Shown: positions 40,634-48,906, numbered from the stretch's first letter. The stretch is DNA of 64,000 nt from Natribaculum breve (GCF_023008585.1 NZ_CP095390.1:186001-250000); one strand, 5' to 3'. Translations and numbers: made by a program. The notes: a model not told the origin generated them from the sequence alone.

Positions 40634-41011
40634 ATGCGATCCATCGAACCCGACGGACTGATCGACTCGACGCGGATGCACTACAGCCAGGTCGTCGTCG
40701 ACGGCGACGACGTCTACGTCTCCGGCCAGGTCGGCTGGGACGAGGACTTCGAGATCGCCGGCGACGACGTCGCCTCCCAGGCCCACCAGGCCTTCGAGAA
40801 CCTCGAGATCGCCCTCGAGGCGGCCGACCGGGGCCTCGAGGACGTCAAGAAGGTGACGAGCTACCTCGTCGACGCGCCCGAGAACAGGGAGGCCTACCAG
40901 GAGGTCTACGAGGAAACCTTCGAGACAGAACCCTACCCCTGTCACACCATCCTCGGGGTCGACGCGCTCGCGCTCGAGGAGTTCCTGCTCGAGATCGAGG
41001 TCGAACTGTAG
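40634..41011 (+). CDS. Rid-family (YjgF/UK114) protein lacking the catalytic arginine
   Basis: A small trimer-forming protein of 125 residues: MHYSQVVVDGDDVYVSGQVGWDEDF, AHQAFENLEIALEAADRGLEDVKKVTSYLVD. In enamine/imine deaminases the motif PARSCV supplies an arginine; here it reads YPCHTILGVDAL, with His in place of Arg. It therefore probably falls in one of the Rid subgroups without classic RidA activity. Such members often sit in catabolic operons beside amine-oxidising enzymes, as here. Confidence 0.88.
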   Translation: MRSIEPDGLIDSTRMHYSQVVVDGDDVYVSGQVGWDEDFEIAGDDVASQAHQAFENLEIALEAADRGLEDVKKVTSYLVDAPENREAYQEVYEETFETEPYPCHTILGVDALALEEFLLEIEVEL

Positions 41012-41081
41012 GTCGAAACGTCCCACGGCCCGCCGGAAGCGGTACGATTTATGACCCCTGCCCCGTTTGGTACGGCCGTAC

Positions 41082-42356
41082 ATGACATTCCACGAGCGGA
41101 GCTTCATGGAGGGAACGCTTGGCACGCAGGCCGTCGACTGGGAAGAGCGGATCAACACCCAGCGGCTGCGCGAGGAGCGAAAAGAGAAGGCCCTGACGAG
41201 ACTGCAGGAGACGGACCTGGGCGCGATACTCCTTCTTTCCGATCCGAACATCCGCTACGTCACCGGCCTGGCGATGACCGGCGGCAGCGGCGCGGACCAC
41301 TATACCCTGCTCACCGAGGAGGGCGACGTCGTCCACTGGGACACCGCCGATCACGCGAGCAACCAGCGCGCGAACTGCCCGTGGCTCCAGGACGTCCGTT
41401 ACGCCTGTCCCGGCCTCGGGAACGTCCCGCGGGCCTCGGGCCGAAACTCCGCTCGCCAGTTCTTGCTCGAGACGATGGCCGAGGGTGTCGCCGAGGCGAT
41501 GGCCGAGTACGGCGTCGCCGACGAGACACTCGGCGTCGACGTCGGCAACCGGGGACTGCTGTCGGCACTCGAGGGCCAGGGCCTCGAGACGGACGTCGAG
41601 ACCTGCAACGCGATCATGGAGGACGCCCGCAAGGTCAAGACCGACGACGAGATCGAGTGTCTGCGGATGGTCGCCGCGATCTGTGAGGCCGGCTTCCAGC
41701 GGATCACCGAGGAGGCGAAACCGGGGATGCGCGAGACCGAAGTCTGGGGCGAGGCCGTGAGCGAACTCTGGCGTCACGGGGCGTTCGTCGGCGGCGGCTA
41801 CCTCACCTCCGGGCCGAACACGTGGCCGAAACATCAGGCGAACACCACCGACCGGATGATCCGCCCCGGCGACCTCGTCTACGCCGACATGTACAACGTC
41901 GGCTACCTGGGCTACCGCTCCTGTTACTACCGCACGTTCAGCATGGGCGAGCCCACCCAGGAACAGAAGGACGCCTACGAGACCGCCCGCGACAACCTCT
42001 ACGACGTGTTAGAGCGCATCGAACCGGGCGCGACCACCGACGAGATCGCGATGGGCTTTCCGGACATGGACGGCGAGCACGCCGACTTCTACGACGCCGA
42101 CGAGCACTGGCAGATGACGACCAACCACTGGGCCCACGGCCTCGGGCTGCAGCTCTACGAGGTGCCGCTGATCTGGCGCGGCCTCTCGCCCGACCACCCC
42201 ATCGAGATCGAGGAGGGGATGACGATGGCCGTCGAGACCCAGGAACCAGCGGGCCGCCAGGGCGTCCGCGTCGAGGAGATGGTCGTCGTCCGCGAGAACG
42301 GCGTCGAGATCCTGAGTCAGTGGCCCGTCGAGGAGATCACGGTCATCGACTACTGA
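41082..42356 (+). CDS. M24 (creatinase/prolidase-like) pita-bread hydrolase
   Basis: A protein of 424 residues with an N-terminal domain (about 40-170, including LGAILLLSDPNIRYVTGLAM) and a C-terminal pita-bread fold. One metal aspartate is present (Asp269 in VYADMYNVGYLGY), but the second, normally in GYxxDxxRTF, is Cys281 (GYRSCYYRTF). The histidine (NHWAHGLGLQLYE) and glutamates (MAVETQEPA; VEEMVVV) remain. Loss of one ligand suggests a non-metal enzyme like creatinase or an altered metal site. The start is ATG 41082. The substrate is unknown; it lies 70 bases after the Rid gene and may share its operon. Confidence 0.87.
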   Translation: MTFHERSFMEGTLGTQAVDWEERINTQRLREERKEKALTRLQETDLGAILLLSDPNIRYVTGLAMTGGSGADHYTLLTEEGDVVHWDTADHASNQRANCPWLQDVRYACPGLGNVPRASGRNSARQFLLETMAEGVAEAMAEYGVADETLGVDVGNRGLLSALEGQGLETDVETCNAIMEDARKVKTDDEIECLRMVAAICEAGFQRITEEAKPGMRETEVWGEAVSELWRHGAFVGGGYLTSGPNTWPKHQANTTDRMIRPGDLVYADMYNVGYLGYRSCYYRTFSMGEPTQEQKDAYETARDNLYDVLERIEPGATTDEIAMGFPDMDGEHADFYDADEHWQMTTNHWAHGLGLQLYEVPLIWRGLSPDHPIEIEEGMTMAVETQEPAGRQGVRVEEMVVVRENGVEILSQWPVEEITVIDY

Positions 42357-42388
42357 ACTGATCCCCCCGACTCGAGTGCGGACCCGAC

Positions 42389-42802
42389 CTACTCGAGGTC
42401 GACCCGACCGTCCTCGAACGCGACGATACGCTCGCGCCAGGCGTCGGGCACCGCTCGAGGTACCCCCGCTTCGTCGAGTACCACGTGGACGACCTCGCCG
42501 TCCGCCGCGACGTCGTCGTCCGTCCGCACTTCGAAGACCGTCGTGAGGCTCGAGCCCCCGACCTTCGAGACGCGGTAGCGAACCGTCACCGCGTCCTCGA
42601 GCTCGATCGGTCCGGTGTAGTCGATCTCCTGGTGGACCAGCGCACCGCCGGTCTGCTCGAGTCGCTCGCCGACGACCTCCTGGAAGTACCGCGTGCGGGC
42701 TTCCTCGACGTAGACGAGGACGACGGCGTTGTGCACGCGTCCCATCGGGTCGAGGTCGCGAAAGCGAACTGGAACTTCGGTCTCGTACGTGAACGTTGCC
42801 AT
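42389..42802 (-). CDS. Acyl-CoA thioesterase (4-hydroxybenzoyl-CoA thioesterase type)
   Basis: A hotdog-fold enzyme of 137 residues starting MATFTYETEVPVRFRDLDPMGRVHNAVVLVYVEEARTRYFQ. The RxxDxDxxGHVNN-like motif appears as RFRDLDPMGRVHNA, with the catalytic aspartate retained. It hydrolyses acyl-CoA esters of unknown chain. The open frame upstream to 42892 is rejected because the fold starts at MATF. It diverges from the F420 enzyme; the 123-base gap between them (42803-42925) holds a tandem hairpin. Confidence 0.88.
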   Translation of the reverse strand: MATFTYETEVPVRFRDLDPMGRVHNAVVLVYVEEARTRYFQEVVGERLEQTGGALVHQEIDYTGPIELEDAVTVRYRVSKVGGSSLTTVFEVRTDDDVAADGEVVHVVLDEAGVPRAVPDAWRERIVAFEDGRVDLE

Positions 42803-42850
42803 GCGACGTCCTTTCGACGCGATCGGCTTCGTTGTGACGGCCGGGTTGGC

Positions 42851-42882
42851 ACCCCGAACGGGGTCAGAGGCGAGGCTTCGCC
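42851..42882. repeat. Tandem hairpin in the thioesterase/F420-enzyme intergenic region
   Basis: ACCCC-GAAC-GGGGT (42851-42864), spacer CAGA, then GGCGA-GGCT-TCGCC (42869-42882). The layout is like the in-frame tandem hairpins elsewhere in the window, but here it is non-coding and the stems are shorter. Confidence 0.4.
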
Positions 42883-42925
42883 CCTTCGCCAAGGATTAAG
42901 ACGGTTCCCCCGAATTGAGTGGTGT

Positions 42926-43933
42926 ATGCAACTCGGGACTGGTCTGTTCACCGCCCAGCAGCGGCCGGACGACGACCGCGAGACGAGCGACCTCTACGAC
43001 GAGATGCTGACGCTGACCCGTGAGATCGAAGACGCGGGATTAGACAGCGCGTGGGTCTCCGAACACCACTTCGCCGAGGACGGCTACCTCTCGGGAACGA
43101 TGCCCTCGCTCGGGGCGATGGCCGCCGAGACCGACGAGATCGAGATCGGCACCTGTATCGCACTCGGGCCGCTGTACGAACCGATCCGACTCGCAGAGGA
43201 CGCCGCTACCGTCGACCTGCTCTCCGATGGCCGGCTCACCCTCGGGCTGGCGATCGGCTCGAACCCCAGGGAGTTCGACGTCTTCGGCGTCCCACGCGAG
43301 CAGCGGGCCGAACGCCTCGGCGACCTCGTTCCCTTCCTGCGCGGAGCCTGGAGCGAGGGTGACCTCGAGTACGACTCCGAGTTCCACGACGTACCGACGG
43401 ACGTCTCGATCACGCCCAAGCCCACGGACGGGACGGTCCCGATCATGCTCGGCGGCGCGGCCAAACCGGCCGTCAGGCGTGCGGCCCGAACCGCGGAGGG
43501 GTGGTGTGCGCCCTCCGCGCTCTCGATCGAGGGCGTGCGAAAGCGCGTCGAGGACATCCGGTCGGTTCGCGAGGAGGAGGGCCTCGACGGCGACTTCACG
43601 ATCTACGTCCTCCAGCACGGCTGGGTCGGCGACTCCCGCGAGGAGGCCTGGGAGACGATGAAAGACGGCTACCTCTACATCCAGCGTCGCTACGCCGAGA
43701 TCTTCTCGGGCGAACCCGTAGACGAACTCGAGGACGAGCGCAAGGCAGAACTCAAAGAGCAGGCGATCTTCGGCACGCCGGAGCAGGTCGTCGCGGAACT
43801 CGAGGCCTACCGCGAGGCGCTCGGCGACGACATTCACTTCATCTTCCGGACGTATCACCCCGGCGTCGGCACCGAGGAGATGGTCGAGTGCGTCCACCGT
43901 CTCGGCGAGGAAGTGGCTCCCGAGCTTCGGTAA
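42926..43933 (+). CDS. Luciferase-like F420-dependent oxidoreductase
   Basis: A TIM-barrel enzyme of 335 residues of the bacterial luciferase/LLM class. Motifs are LDSAWVSEHHFAEDGYLSGTMPSLGAMAAETDEIEIGT near the N-terminus, RLAEDAATVDLLSDGRLTLGLAIGSNPREFDVFG, and PIMLGGAAKPAVRRAARTAEGW. Archaeal members use coenzyme F420; a flavin monooxygenase is the alternative. The NADP:F420 oxidoreductase gene at 47536 could supply the reduced cofactor. The substrate is unknown. ATG 42926 is chosen as the start of the first barrel strand (MQLGTGLF). Confidence 0.9.
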   Translation: MQLGTGLFTAQQRPDDDRETSDLYDEMLTLTREIEDAGLDSAWVSEHHFAEDGYLSGTMPSLGAMAAETDEIEIGTCIALGPLYEPIRLAEDAATVDLLSDGRLTLGLAIGSNPREFDVFGVPREQRAERLGDLVPFLRGAWSEGDLEYDSEFHDVPTDVSITPKPTDGTVPIMLGGAAKPAVRRAARTAEGWCAPSALSIEGVRKRVEDIRSVREEEGLDGDFTIYVLQHGWVGDSREEAWETMKDGYLYIQRRYAEIFSGEPVDELEDERKAELKEQAIFGTPEQVVAELEAYREALGDDIHFIFRTYHPGVGTEEMVECVHRLGEEVAPELR

Positions 43934-43963
43934 CGCCCGATCCCGGTGCGAAAACAGCCGTTT

Positions 43964-44392
43964 TTAGCCCGTCTTGTAGACGCCTCGAGCGTCCGCGATC
44001 AGCGTACCGACGGCTTCGCCGTCTTCACGAGGCTCCGACGGAGCCTCGTCGTCGTCTGCGGCGTACACCGCGACGTCGACGGTGCCGACGTCGCTGCCAC
44101 ACCGGACCACGTCGGCCTCGGCGTAGAGGTCGCCCGTCCCCGCCGAGAGGTAGTCGATCCGCATGTCGATCGTCGGCACGGGCTGGTCGACCAGCGAGAC
44201 CAGCGCCGCGCCGCCGACGGTGTCCGCGATCGTGAACGTGACCCCGCCGTGGGCCATCAGCCGGTCGGCGTTCCAGGAGAGGTCTTCGGTCATCTCGAGG
44301 TGGCCCTCGGCGTGGCCGTCCGCACACTCGGTCACGTCGATACCCAGCATGGATGCGAAGGGCATCCCTTCGAAGAACGCTTCGACGTCCAT
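43964..44392 (-). CDS. PaaI-like hotdog thioesterase
   Basis: A protein of 142 residues: MDVEAFFEGMPFASMLGIDVTECADGHAEGHL, then the thioesterase motif NADRLMAHGGVTFTIADTVGGAAL, which holds the HGG and active-site Asp of the PaaI group. It probably hydrolyses aromatic or short acyl-CoAs. A C-terminal insert DDDEAPSEPREDGEAVG before the last strand is encoded by two adjacent hairpins (44009-44047). It converges with the F420 enzyme (30 bases between stops) and diverges from the aldehyde dehydrogenase. Confidence 0.88.
   Translation of the reverse strand: MDVEAFFEGMPFASMLGIDVTECADGHAEGHLEMTEDLSWNADRLMAHGGVTFTIADTVGGAALVSLVDQPVPTIDMRIDYLSAGTGDLYAEADVVRCGSDVGTVDVAVYAADDDEAPSEPREDGEAVGTLIADARGVYKTG
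44009..44047. repeat. In-frame tandem hairpin element in the PaaI-like gene
   Basis: On the plus strand GACGGC-TTC-GCCGTC (44009-44023), spacer TTCAC, then GAGGCTCC-GAC-GGAGCCTC (44029-44047); all stems are perfect. In the coding direction the order is GAGGC..., GTGAA, GACGGCGAAGCCGTC, the same order and same second hairpin as at 25926-25955. Confidence 0.6.
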
Positions 44393-44545
44393 ACGCCATG
44401 CTCACGCGCGACGAACATAAAACTAGACGAGACCGTTCGATTCGAATCGTCGGTCGACGTGAACATATACCATTGTGGTTACGTAGACGCAGTCACGTGC
44501 CGAGATGTAAACGCATAAGGTAACGTGAACCCGCTATTCGAACGC

Positions 44546-45997
44546 ATGAGCTACGAAGGACCGACGAGCCTCTACGTCGGCGGCGAGTGGACAGATGGCG
44601 AGACCGACGAGCAGATCGGGACGCTCGATCCGTCGAACGAGACGACGTACGCGACGGTCGCTGCCGCGAGCGCGAGTGACGTGGACGCAGCGGTCGACGC
44701 GGCCGCAAGCGCCGTCGAGCGGGGAAGCGAGTGGCGGACGCTCGACCCCGCCGACCGCGCGGCGTACATGCACGCACTCGCAGACCAGATCGAGGAGTGG
44801 AAAGACGACGTCGCGCTCGTCGAATCGCGCGACAACGGCAAGACGCTGTTCGAGGCCGGACTGGAGGTACAGATGGTGATCGACACCTTCCGGTACTACG
44901 CCGGCTGGGCGGACAAACTCGAGGGGAGCCAGATCCCCGTCCCCGGCAACCGGCTGGACTTCACCATCCGCGAACCCGTCGGCGTGACGGGCCACATCGT
45001 GCCATGGAACTACCCGTTCCAGCTCGCCGGACGCAGCCTCGCGCCCGCGCTGGCCTGCGGGAACAGCGCCGTGGTCAAGCCCTCGAGCCAGACGCCGCTG
45101 TCGGCGCTGTACTACGCGAAAGCCGCCGAGGAAGTCGGGCTCCCCGACGGCGTCCTCAACGTCGTCCCGGGTCGCGGTAGCGTCGCCGGAAACGCACTCG
45201 CGGAGAACCCGGCCGTCGACCACGTCGCGTTCACCGGCAGCACCGAGATCGGCAAGCGCGTGATGGGCCAGGCCGCCGAGAACGTCACCGGCGTCACCCT
45301 CGAACTGGGCGGCAAGGGGCCGAACGTGATCTTCCCCGACGCCGATCTCGAGGCCGCAGCCCAGGGCGTCCACTACGGCATCTTCATGAACGCCGGCCAG
45401 ATGTGCTGGGCCGGCTCGCGACTGGTCGTCCACGAGGACGTCCACGACGAGGTCGTCGAGCAGATCGTCGCCGGCGCGGAGGCGACGCCGCTCGGTGACG
45501 GCATCGACGACGACGCCCGGATGGGCCCGCTCGTCAGCGAGTCCCACCGCGAGGAAGTCATGGAGTACGTCGAGACCGGCCTCGAGGAGGGTGCGACGCT
45601 CGAGACCGGCGGCGAGGTTCCGGAGGACAAACCCGAGGGCTACTTCCTCGAGCCGACGGTCTTCACCGACGTCACGAACGACATGACGATCGCCCGCGAG
45701 GAGATCTTCGGGCCCGTGCTGTCGGTCATCGAGGTCGAAAGCGAGGAGGAGGCCCTCGAGGTCGCCAACGACTCGCCGTACGGCCTGCTCGCCGGCGTCT
45801 GGACCAACGACCTCTCGCGTGCCCACCGGTTCGCCCGCGACCTCGAGTACGGCATGGTCAGCGTCAACGAGTACCCCGTAACCTTCCCACAGACGCCCTT
45901 CGGCGGCGTCAAAGAGAGCGGCGAGGGCCGCGAACAGGGCTACGAGGCGATTCGCGAGTACACCCAGGCGAAGAACGTCAACATCAACTTCGAGTAA
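44546..45997 (+). CDS. Aldehyde dehydrogenase (NAD(P)-dependent)
   Basis: An enzyme of 483 residues oxidising an aldehyde to its acid. The catalytic cysteine is Cys287 in NAGQMCWAGSRL, the general base Glu253 in TLELGGKGPNV, and the cofactor loop is VAFTGSTEIGKRVM. It belongs to the betaine-aldehyde/phenylacetaldehyde dehydrogenase group. Position directly before paaK, and the upstream amine oxidase, make phenylacetaldehyde an attractive substrate; a ring-opened semialdehyde (replacing the missing PaaZ) is the alternative. ATG 44546 is preferred over GTG 44525 because gtaaacgcataagg (44507-44520) is a suitably placed promoter element. Confidence 0.92.
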   Translation: MSYEGPTSLYVGGEWTDGETDEQIGTLDPSNETTYATVAAASASDVDAAVDAAASAVERGSEWRTLDPADRAAYMHALADQIEEWKDDVALVESRDNGKTLFEAGLEVQMVIDTFRYYAGWADKLEGSQIPVPGNRLDFTIREPVGVTGHIVPWNYPFQLAGRSLAPALACGNSAVVKPSSQTPLSALYYAKAAEEVGLPDGVLNVVPGRGSVAGNALAENPAVDHVAFTGSTEIGKRVMGQAAENVTGVTLELGGKGPNVIFPDADLEAAAQGVHYGIFMNAGQMCWAGSRLVVHEDVHDEVVEQIVAGAEATPLGDGIDDDARMGPLVSESHREEVMEYVETGLEEGATLETGGEVPEDKPEGYFLEPTVFTDVTNDMTIAREEIFGPVLSVIEVESEEEALEVANDSPYGLLAGVWTNDLSRAHRFARDLEYGMVSVNEYPVTFPQTPFGGVKESGEGREQGYEAIREYTQAKNVNINFE

Positions 45998-46032
45998 TCG
46001 TTCGGTACGGCCGACTCACGCCCGTCGCGCCG

Positions 46033-47316
46033 TCAGCGGTGGTCGTAGACGCGTTTTACTTTTCCAACTTCCGTCCGCTCGATGCTGCCGTACTCGACGA
46101 ACTCGAGTTCGTCGGGAGTAAACGACAATGCACTCTCGAGTCGCGCGAGCACGTCCTCGCGAAGTTCGTCGCGGTCGCCGTCGAACGCCTCGTCGAGTTC
46201 GACGGTGAGTTCCATCCGGTCGAGGGTCCCCTCGCGATAGAGGTCGATGCGGTACTGGGGTTCGACGGCGTCGAACTCGAGGACGACGTCCTCGATCTGG
46301 CTCGGGTAGAGGTTGACCCCGCGGACGATCAGCAGATCGTCGGCGCGGCCGGTGACGCCGTCCATTCGGGCCATCGTCCGGCCACACGCACACTCCTCGT
46401 AGGTCAGCGTCGTCACGTCGCCGGTCCGATAGCGGAGGACGGGAAGCGCCTCCTTCGAAAGCGACGTGAGCACGAGTTCGCCCTCCTCGCCCCCGGGGAG
46501 CGGCTCGCCCGTCTCGGGATCGATCACCTCCGGGTAGAAGTGGTCTTCCCAGATGTGCAGGCCGTCCTGGGCCTCGTGGCACTCGACGGCGACGCCGGGG
46601 CCGATCAGTTCCGAGAGGCCGTAGTTTTCGATCCCCGTGGCGTCGAGGCGCGTTTCGATCTCCTCGCGCATCGGCTCCGTGCAGGTCTCTGCGCCGTAGA
46701 GGACCGTCGAGATCGGCAACTCCCGGGGGTCGACGCCCATCTCCTCGGCCGTCTCGGCGAGGTAGAGCGCGTACGACGGCGTACAGGAGATCGCGTCGCT
46801 CCCCAGGTCGCGTGCGAGTTCGATCTGTCGCTGCGTGTTCCCGCTGCTCGTGGGGACGACGTTCGCGCCGAGCGCCTCGGCTCCGCCGTGAAAGCCCAGC
46901 CCCCCGGTGAACAGCCCGTAGCCGTAGGCGTTCTGGACGGTGTCGCTCGAGTCGATCCCCGCGGCTCGCATCGAGCGGGCCATCACCTCGTTCCACACCT
47001 CGAGGTCGTCTGCGGTGTAGGCGACGATCTTGGGCTTGCCCGTCGTCCCCGAGGAGGCGTGGATGCGCCGGATCTCCTCGTCGTCGACGGCGAACAGGCC
47101 GTCGGGGTACTCGGCGCGGAAGTCCGCTTTCGTCGTGAACGGGAGCTCGCGAACGTCGTCGATCGTCTCGACGTCGTCGGGCGAGACGTCCGCCTCCTCG
47201 AGTTTCTCCCGGTACCGCGGGACGTTCTCGTAGGCGTGGCGGACCGTCTGCCGGAGCCGTTCGGACTGCAGGTCGCGGAGTTCGGAACGGGACGCTCGCT
47301 CGATGTCCTCTATCAT
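46033..47316 (-). CDS. paaK: Phenylacetate-CoA ligase (first copy)
   Basis: An AMP-forming ligase of 427 residues that activates phenylacetate to phenylacetyl-CoA. The P-loop is RIHASSGTTGKPKIVAYT, later motifs are NAYGYGLFTGGLGFHGGAE and YGLSELIGPGVAVECHE, and the C-terminal hinge is DDLLIVRGVNLYPSQIEDVV. Its acidic-rich sequence is highly similar to the second copy at 52404-53690, including a 103-base stretch (47023-47125) with no nucleotide difference. It converges with the aldehyde dehydrogenase (35 bases between stops). The promoter side holds an inverted repeat CCTCAT/ATGAGG (47321-47326, 47335-47340). Confidence 0.94.
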   Translation of the reverse strand: MIEDIERASRSELRDLQSERLRQTVRHAYENVPRYREKLEEADVSPDDVETIDDVRELPFTTKADFRAEYPDGLFAVDDEEIRRIHASSGTTGKPKIVAYTADDLEVWNEVMARSMRAAGIDSSDTVQNAYGYGLFTGGLGFHGGAEALGANVVPTSSGNTQRQIELARDLGSDAISCTPSYALYLAETAEEMGVDPRELPISTVLYGAETCTEPMREEIETRLDATGIENYGLSELIGPGVAVECHEAQDGLHIWEDHFYPEVIDPETGEPLPGGEEGELVLTSLSKEALPVLRYRTGDVTTLTYEECACGRTMARMDGVTGRADDLLIVRGVNLYPSQIEDVVLEFDAVEPQYRIDLYREGTLDRMELTVELDEAFDGDRDELREDVLARLESALSFTPDELEFVEYGSIERTEVGKVKRVYDHR

Positions 47317-47535
47317 GGTTCCTCATCGAGGGCAATGAGGTCATGTACCAAAGCTCTTGATATCCAGTCTCACCGTCCTGCGAACCGGACGAGCCACGTC
47401 CGGCGTCGCCGACCGGTCGCGTGGAAGCCGTCGACGGCTCCTCGTCGCGGGACGTCTCGAGATCCAGACGTCGGCTGCAGTGTATCTCGCCGGGACGGGA
47501 ACGGCTTTCACGGGGGCGTTCGAACGAGACTGCGT

Positions 47536-48198
47536 ATGCGAATCGCGTTACTCGGCGGAACCGGTGACATCGGCGAAGGACTGGCCCTGCGACTGGCTCG
47601 CGATACGACCCACGAGGTCGTCGTCGGCTCGCGAACGGCCGAGAAGGCGGCGTCGGCGGTCGAGGAGTACGCCGACCGGCTCGGCGACGACCTCACCGCG
47701 GAGCTCTCGAGTGCGGAAAACGACGACGCGGCGGTCGACGCGGACGTAGTCGCCGTCTGCGTCCCACCGTACCACGTCTCGGACACCGTCGAATCCGTCG
47801 CAGACCAGTTGGACGACGCCGTCCTCGTCAGCCCCGCGGTCGGCATCTCGAGAGACGACGAGGGGTTCCACTACAACCGCCCGCCACACGGAAGCGTCGC
47901 GGAGGTCGCGGCGGAGGCCGCACCCGACGCCGTTCAGGTCGTCGGTGCCTTCCAGAACCTCGCGGCCGGCGCGCTGGCGGACCTCGAGCACGACCTCGGG
48001 TTCGACGTGATCGTCACCGGGGACGACGCCGACGCGAAAGCGACGGTGACGGCGCTCGTCGAGGAGATCGACGGGCTCCGCGCGCTCGACGGCGGCGCGC
48101 TGGCCAACAGCGCCGAGGTCGAGGCGATGACGCCACTTTTGATCAACCTGGCGGTGGAAAACGACGGACTGCACGACCTGGGCGTCTCGTTTCACTAG
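47536..48198 (+). CDS. npdG: NADPH:F420 oxidoreductase (NpdG/Fno type)
   Basis: A Rossmann-fold enzyme of 220 residues that moves hydride between NADPH and coenzyme F420. It starts MRIALLGGTGDIGEGLALRLA; the GGTGxxG motif and VVGSRTAEKA, where Ser-Arg marks NADP preference, are typical, as is VCVPPYHVSDTVESV and VGAFQNLAAGALADL. It could support the F420-dependent enzyme at 42926. The gap 47317-47535 holds promoters and a 14-bp palindrome AGCCGTCGACGGCT (47426-47439). After the gene, 48199-48309 holds nothing identifiable. Confidence 0.9.
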   Translation: MRIALLGGTGDIGEGLALRLARDTTHEVVVGSRTAEKAASAVEEYADRLGDDLTAELSSAENDDAAVDADVVAVCVPPYHVSDTVESVADQLDDAVLVSPAVGISRDDEGFHYNRPPHGSVAEVAAEAAPDAVQVVGAFQNLAAGALADLEHDLGFDVIVTGDDADAKATVTALVEEIDGLRALDGGALANSAEVEAMTPLLINLAVENDGLHDLGVSFH

Positions 48199-48309
48199 TG
48201 TTTCACTAGTTGGAATAACGCGCGCGAGTGGGGTTCGGGACGAGCACTCGAGTCGATAGAGCGAACGCTGATCGAGCGGGCAAAAATTGGAGGATTGGGT
48301 TCGGTCGGC

Positions 48310-48474
48310 CTATTCGAACTTCTCGAACGGCTGATCGCAGGTGTTGCAGTAGTGCATCGATCGGCAGAGCGACGGCCCCTTCGGGTGTTCGCGAACGGTG
48401 TTGGTCGATCCGCAGTAGGGACACTCGGCGCCCGCCGTCTCGCCGCTCGTGGCAACGGATGGATCTTCTCGCAT
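48310..48474 (-). CDS. PaaD-like zinc-ribbon protein (54 residues)
   Basis: A tiny protein: MREDPSVATSGETAGAECPYCGS, then CRSMHYCNTCDQPFEKFE at the end. Two CxxC pairs make a zinc ribbon equivalent to the C-terminal domain of bacterial PaaD (CPxCGS ... CxxCxxPF). It starts two bases after the PaaD stop, so in this organism PaaD is encoded as two separate polypeptides. It is the last gene of the paaABCD operon and likely helps mature or assemble the epoxidase. Confidence 0.8.
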   Translation of the reverse strand: MREDPSVATSGETAGAECPYCGSTNTVREHPKGPSLCRSMHYCNTCDQPFEKFE

Positions 48475-48476
48475 GG

Positions 48477-48899
48477 TTAGATACTGAGTCCGAACTCGCG
48501 GAGGTCGTCTTTGCCCCGTTCGGTCACCATCTCGATCGACCAGCCGGGACTCCAGACGAGCTGGAGGTCGACCTCCTCGACGCCGTCGACGTCGGCGACG
48601 GCCTCCTCGACCTGGCCCTCGAGCATGTCCCGTGCAGGACAGCCGGAGTAGGTGAGCGTCATGTCGACGTGTGCGACGCCGTCGTCGGAGACGGCGACGC
48701 CGTAGATCAGGCCGAGGTCGACGATGCTGACCGGCATCTCGGGATCTTCGATCTCGTAGAGGACCTCCCACACGTCGGCTTCGAGGCCCGTCGCGTCCTC
48801 GCCGGTTGCGGGGAGTTCCTCGACGGCTTCGCCTTCCCGGTAGTCGGTGTACGCACACGGCGTCGCGTCGGGGTCGGTGTCTGGAGTCTCGCTGCTCAT
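48477..48899 (-). CDS. paaD: Phenylacetyl-CoA epoxidase assembly protein PaaD (DUF59 domain only)
   Basis: A protein of 140 residues. After an acidic N-terminal tail (about 1-38), the MIP18/DUF59 domain reads DVWEVLYEIEDPEMPVSIVDLGLIYGVAV, MTLTYSGCPARDMLEGQVEEAV and VDLQLVWSPGWSIEMVTERGKDDLREFGL. This family acts in metal-cofactor assembly, and PaaD is needed for an active epoxidase. The zinc ribbon that bacterial PaaD carries at its C-terminus is missing here and encoded by the next gene. It lies seven bases after paaC. Confidence 0.92.
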   Translation of the reverse strand: MSSETPDTDPDATPCAYTDYREGEAVEELPATGEDATGLEADVWEVLYEIEDPEMPVSIVDLGLIYGVAVSDDGVAHVDMTLTYSGCPARDMLEGQVEEAVADVDGVEEVDLQLVWSPGWSIEMVTERGKDDLREFGLSI

Positions 48900-48906
48900 G
48901 ATGTGA

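Noticed and set aside
47426..47439. 14-bp palindrome AGCCGTCGACGGCT before the F420:NADP oxidoreductase as an operator.
   Set aside because: It consists of words very common in this GC-rich, TCGA-rich genome, so it is likely chance; I noted it only in the gene entry.
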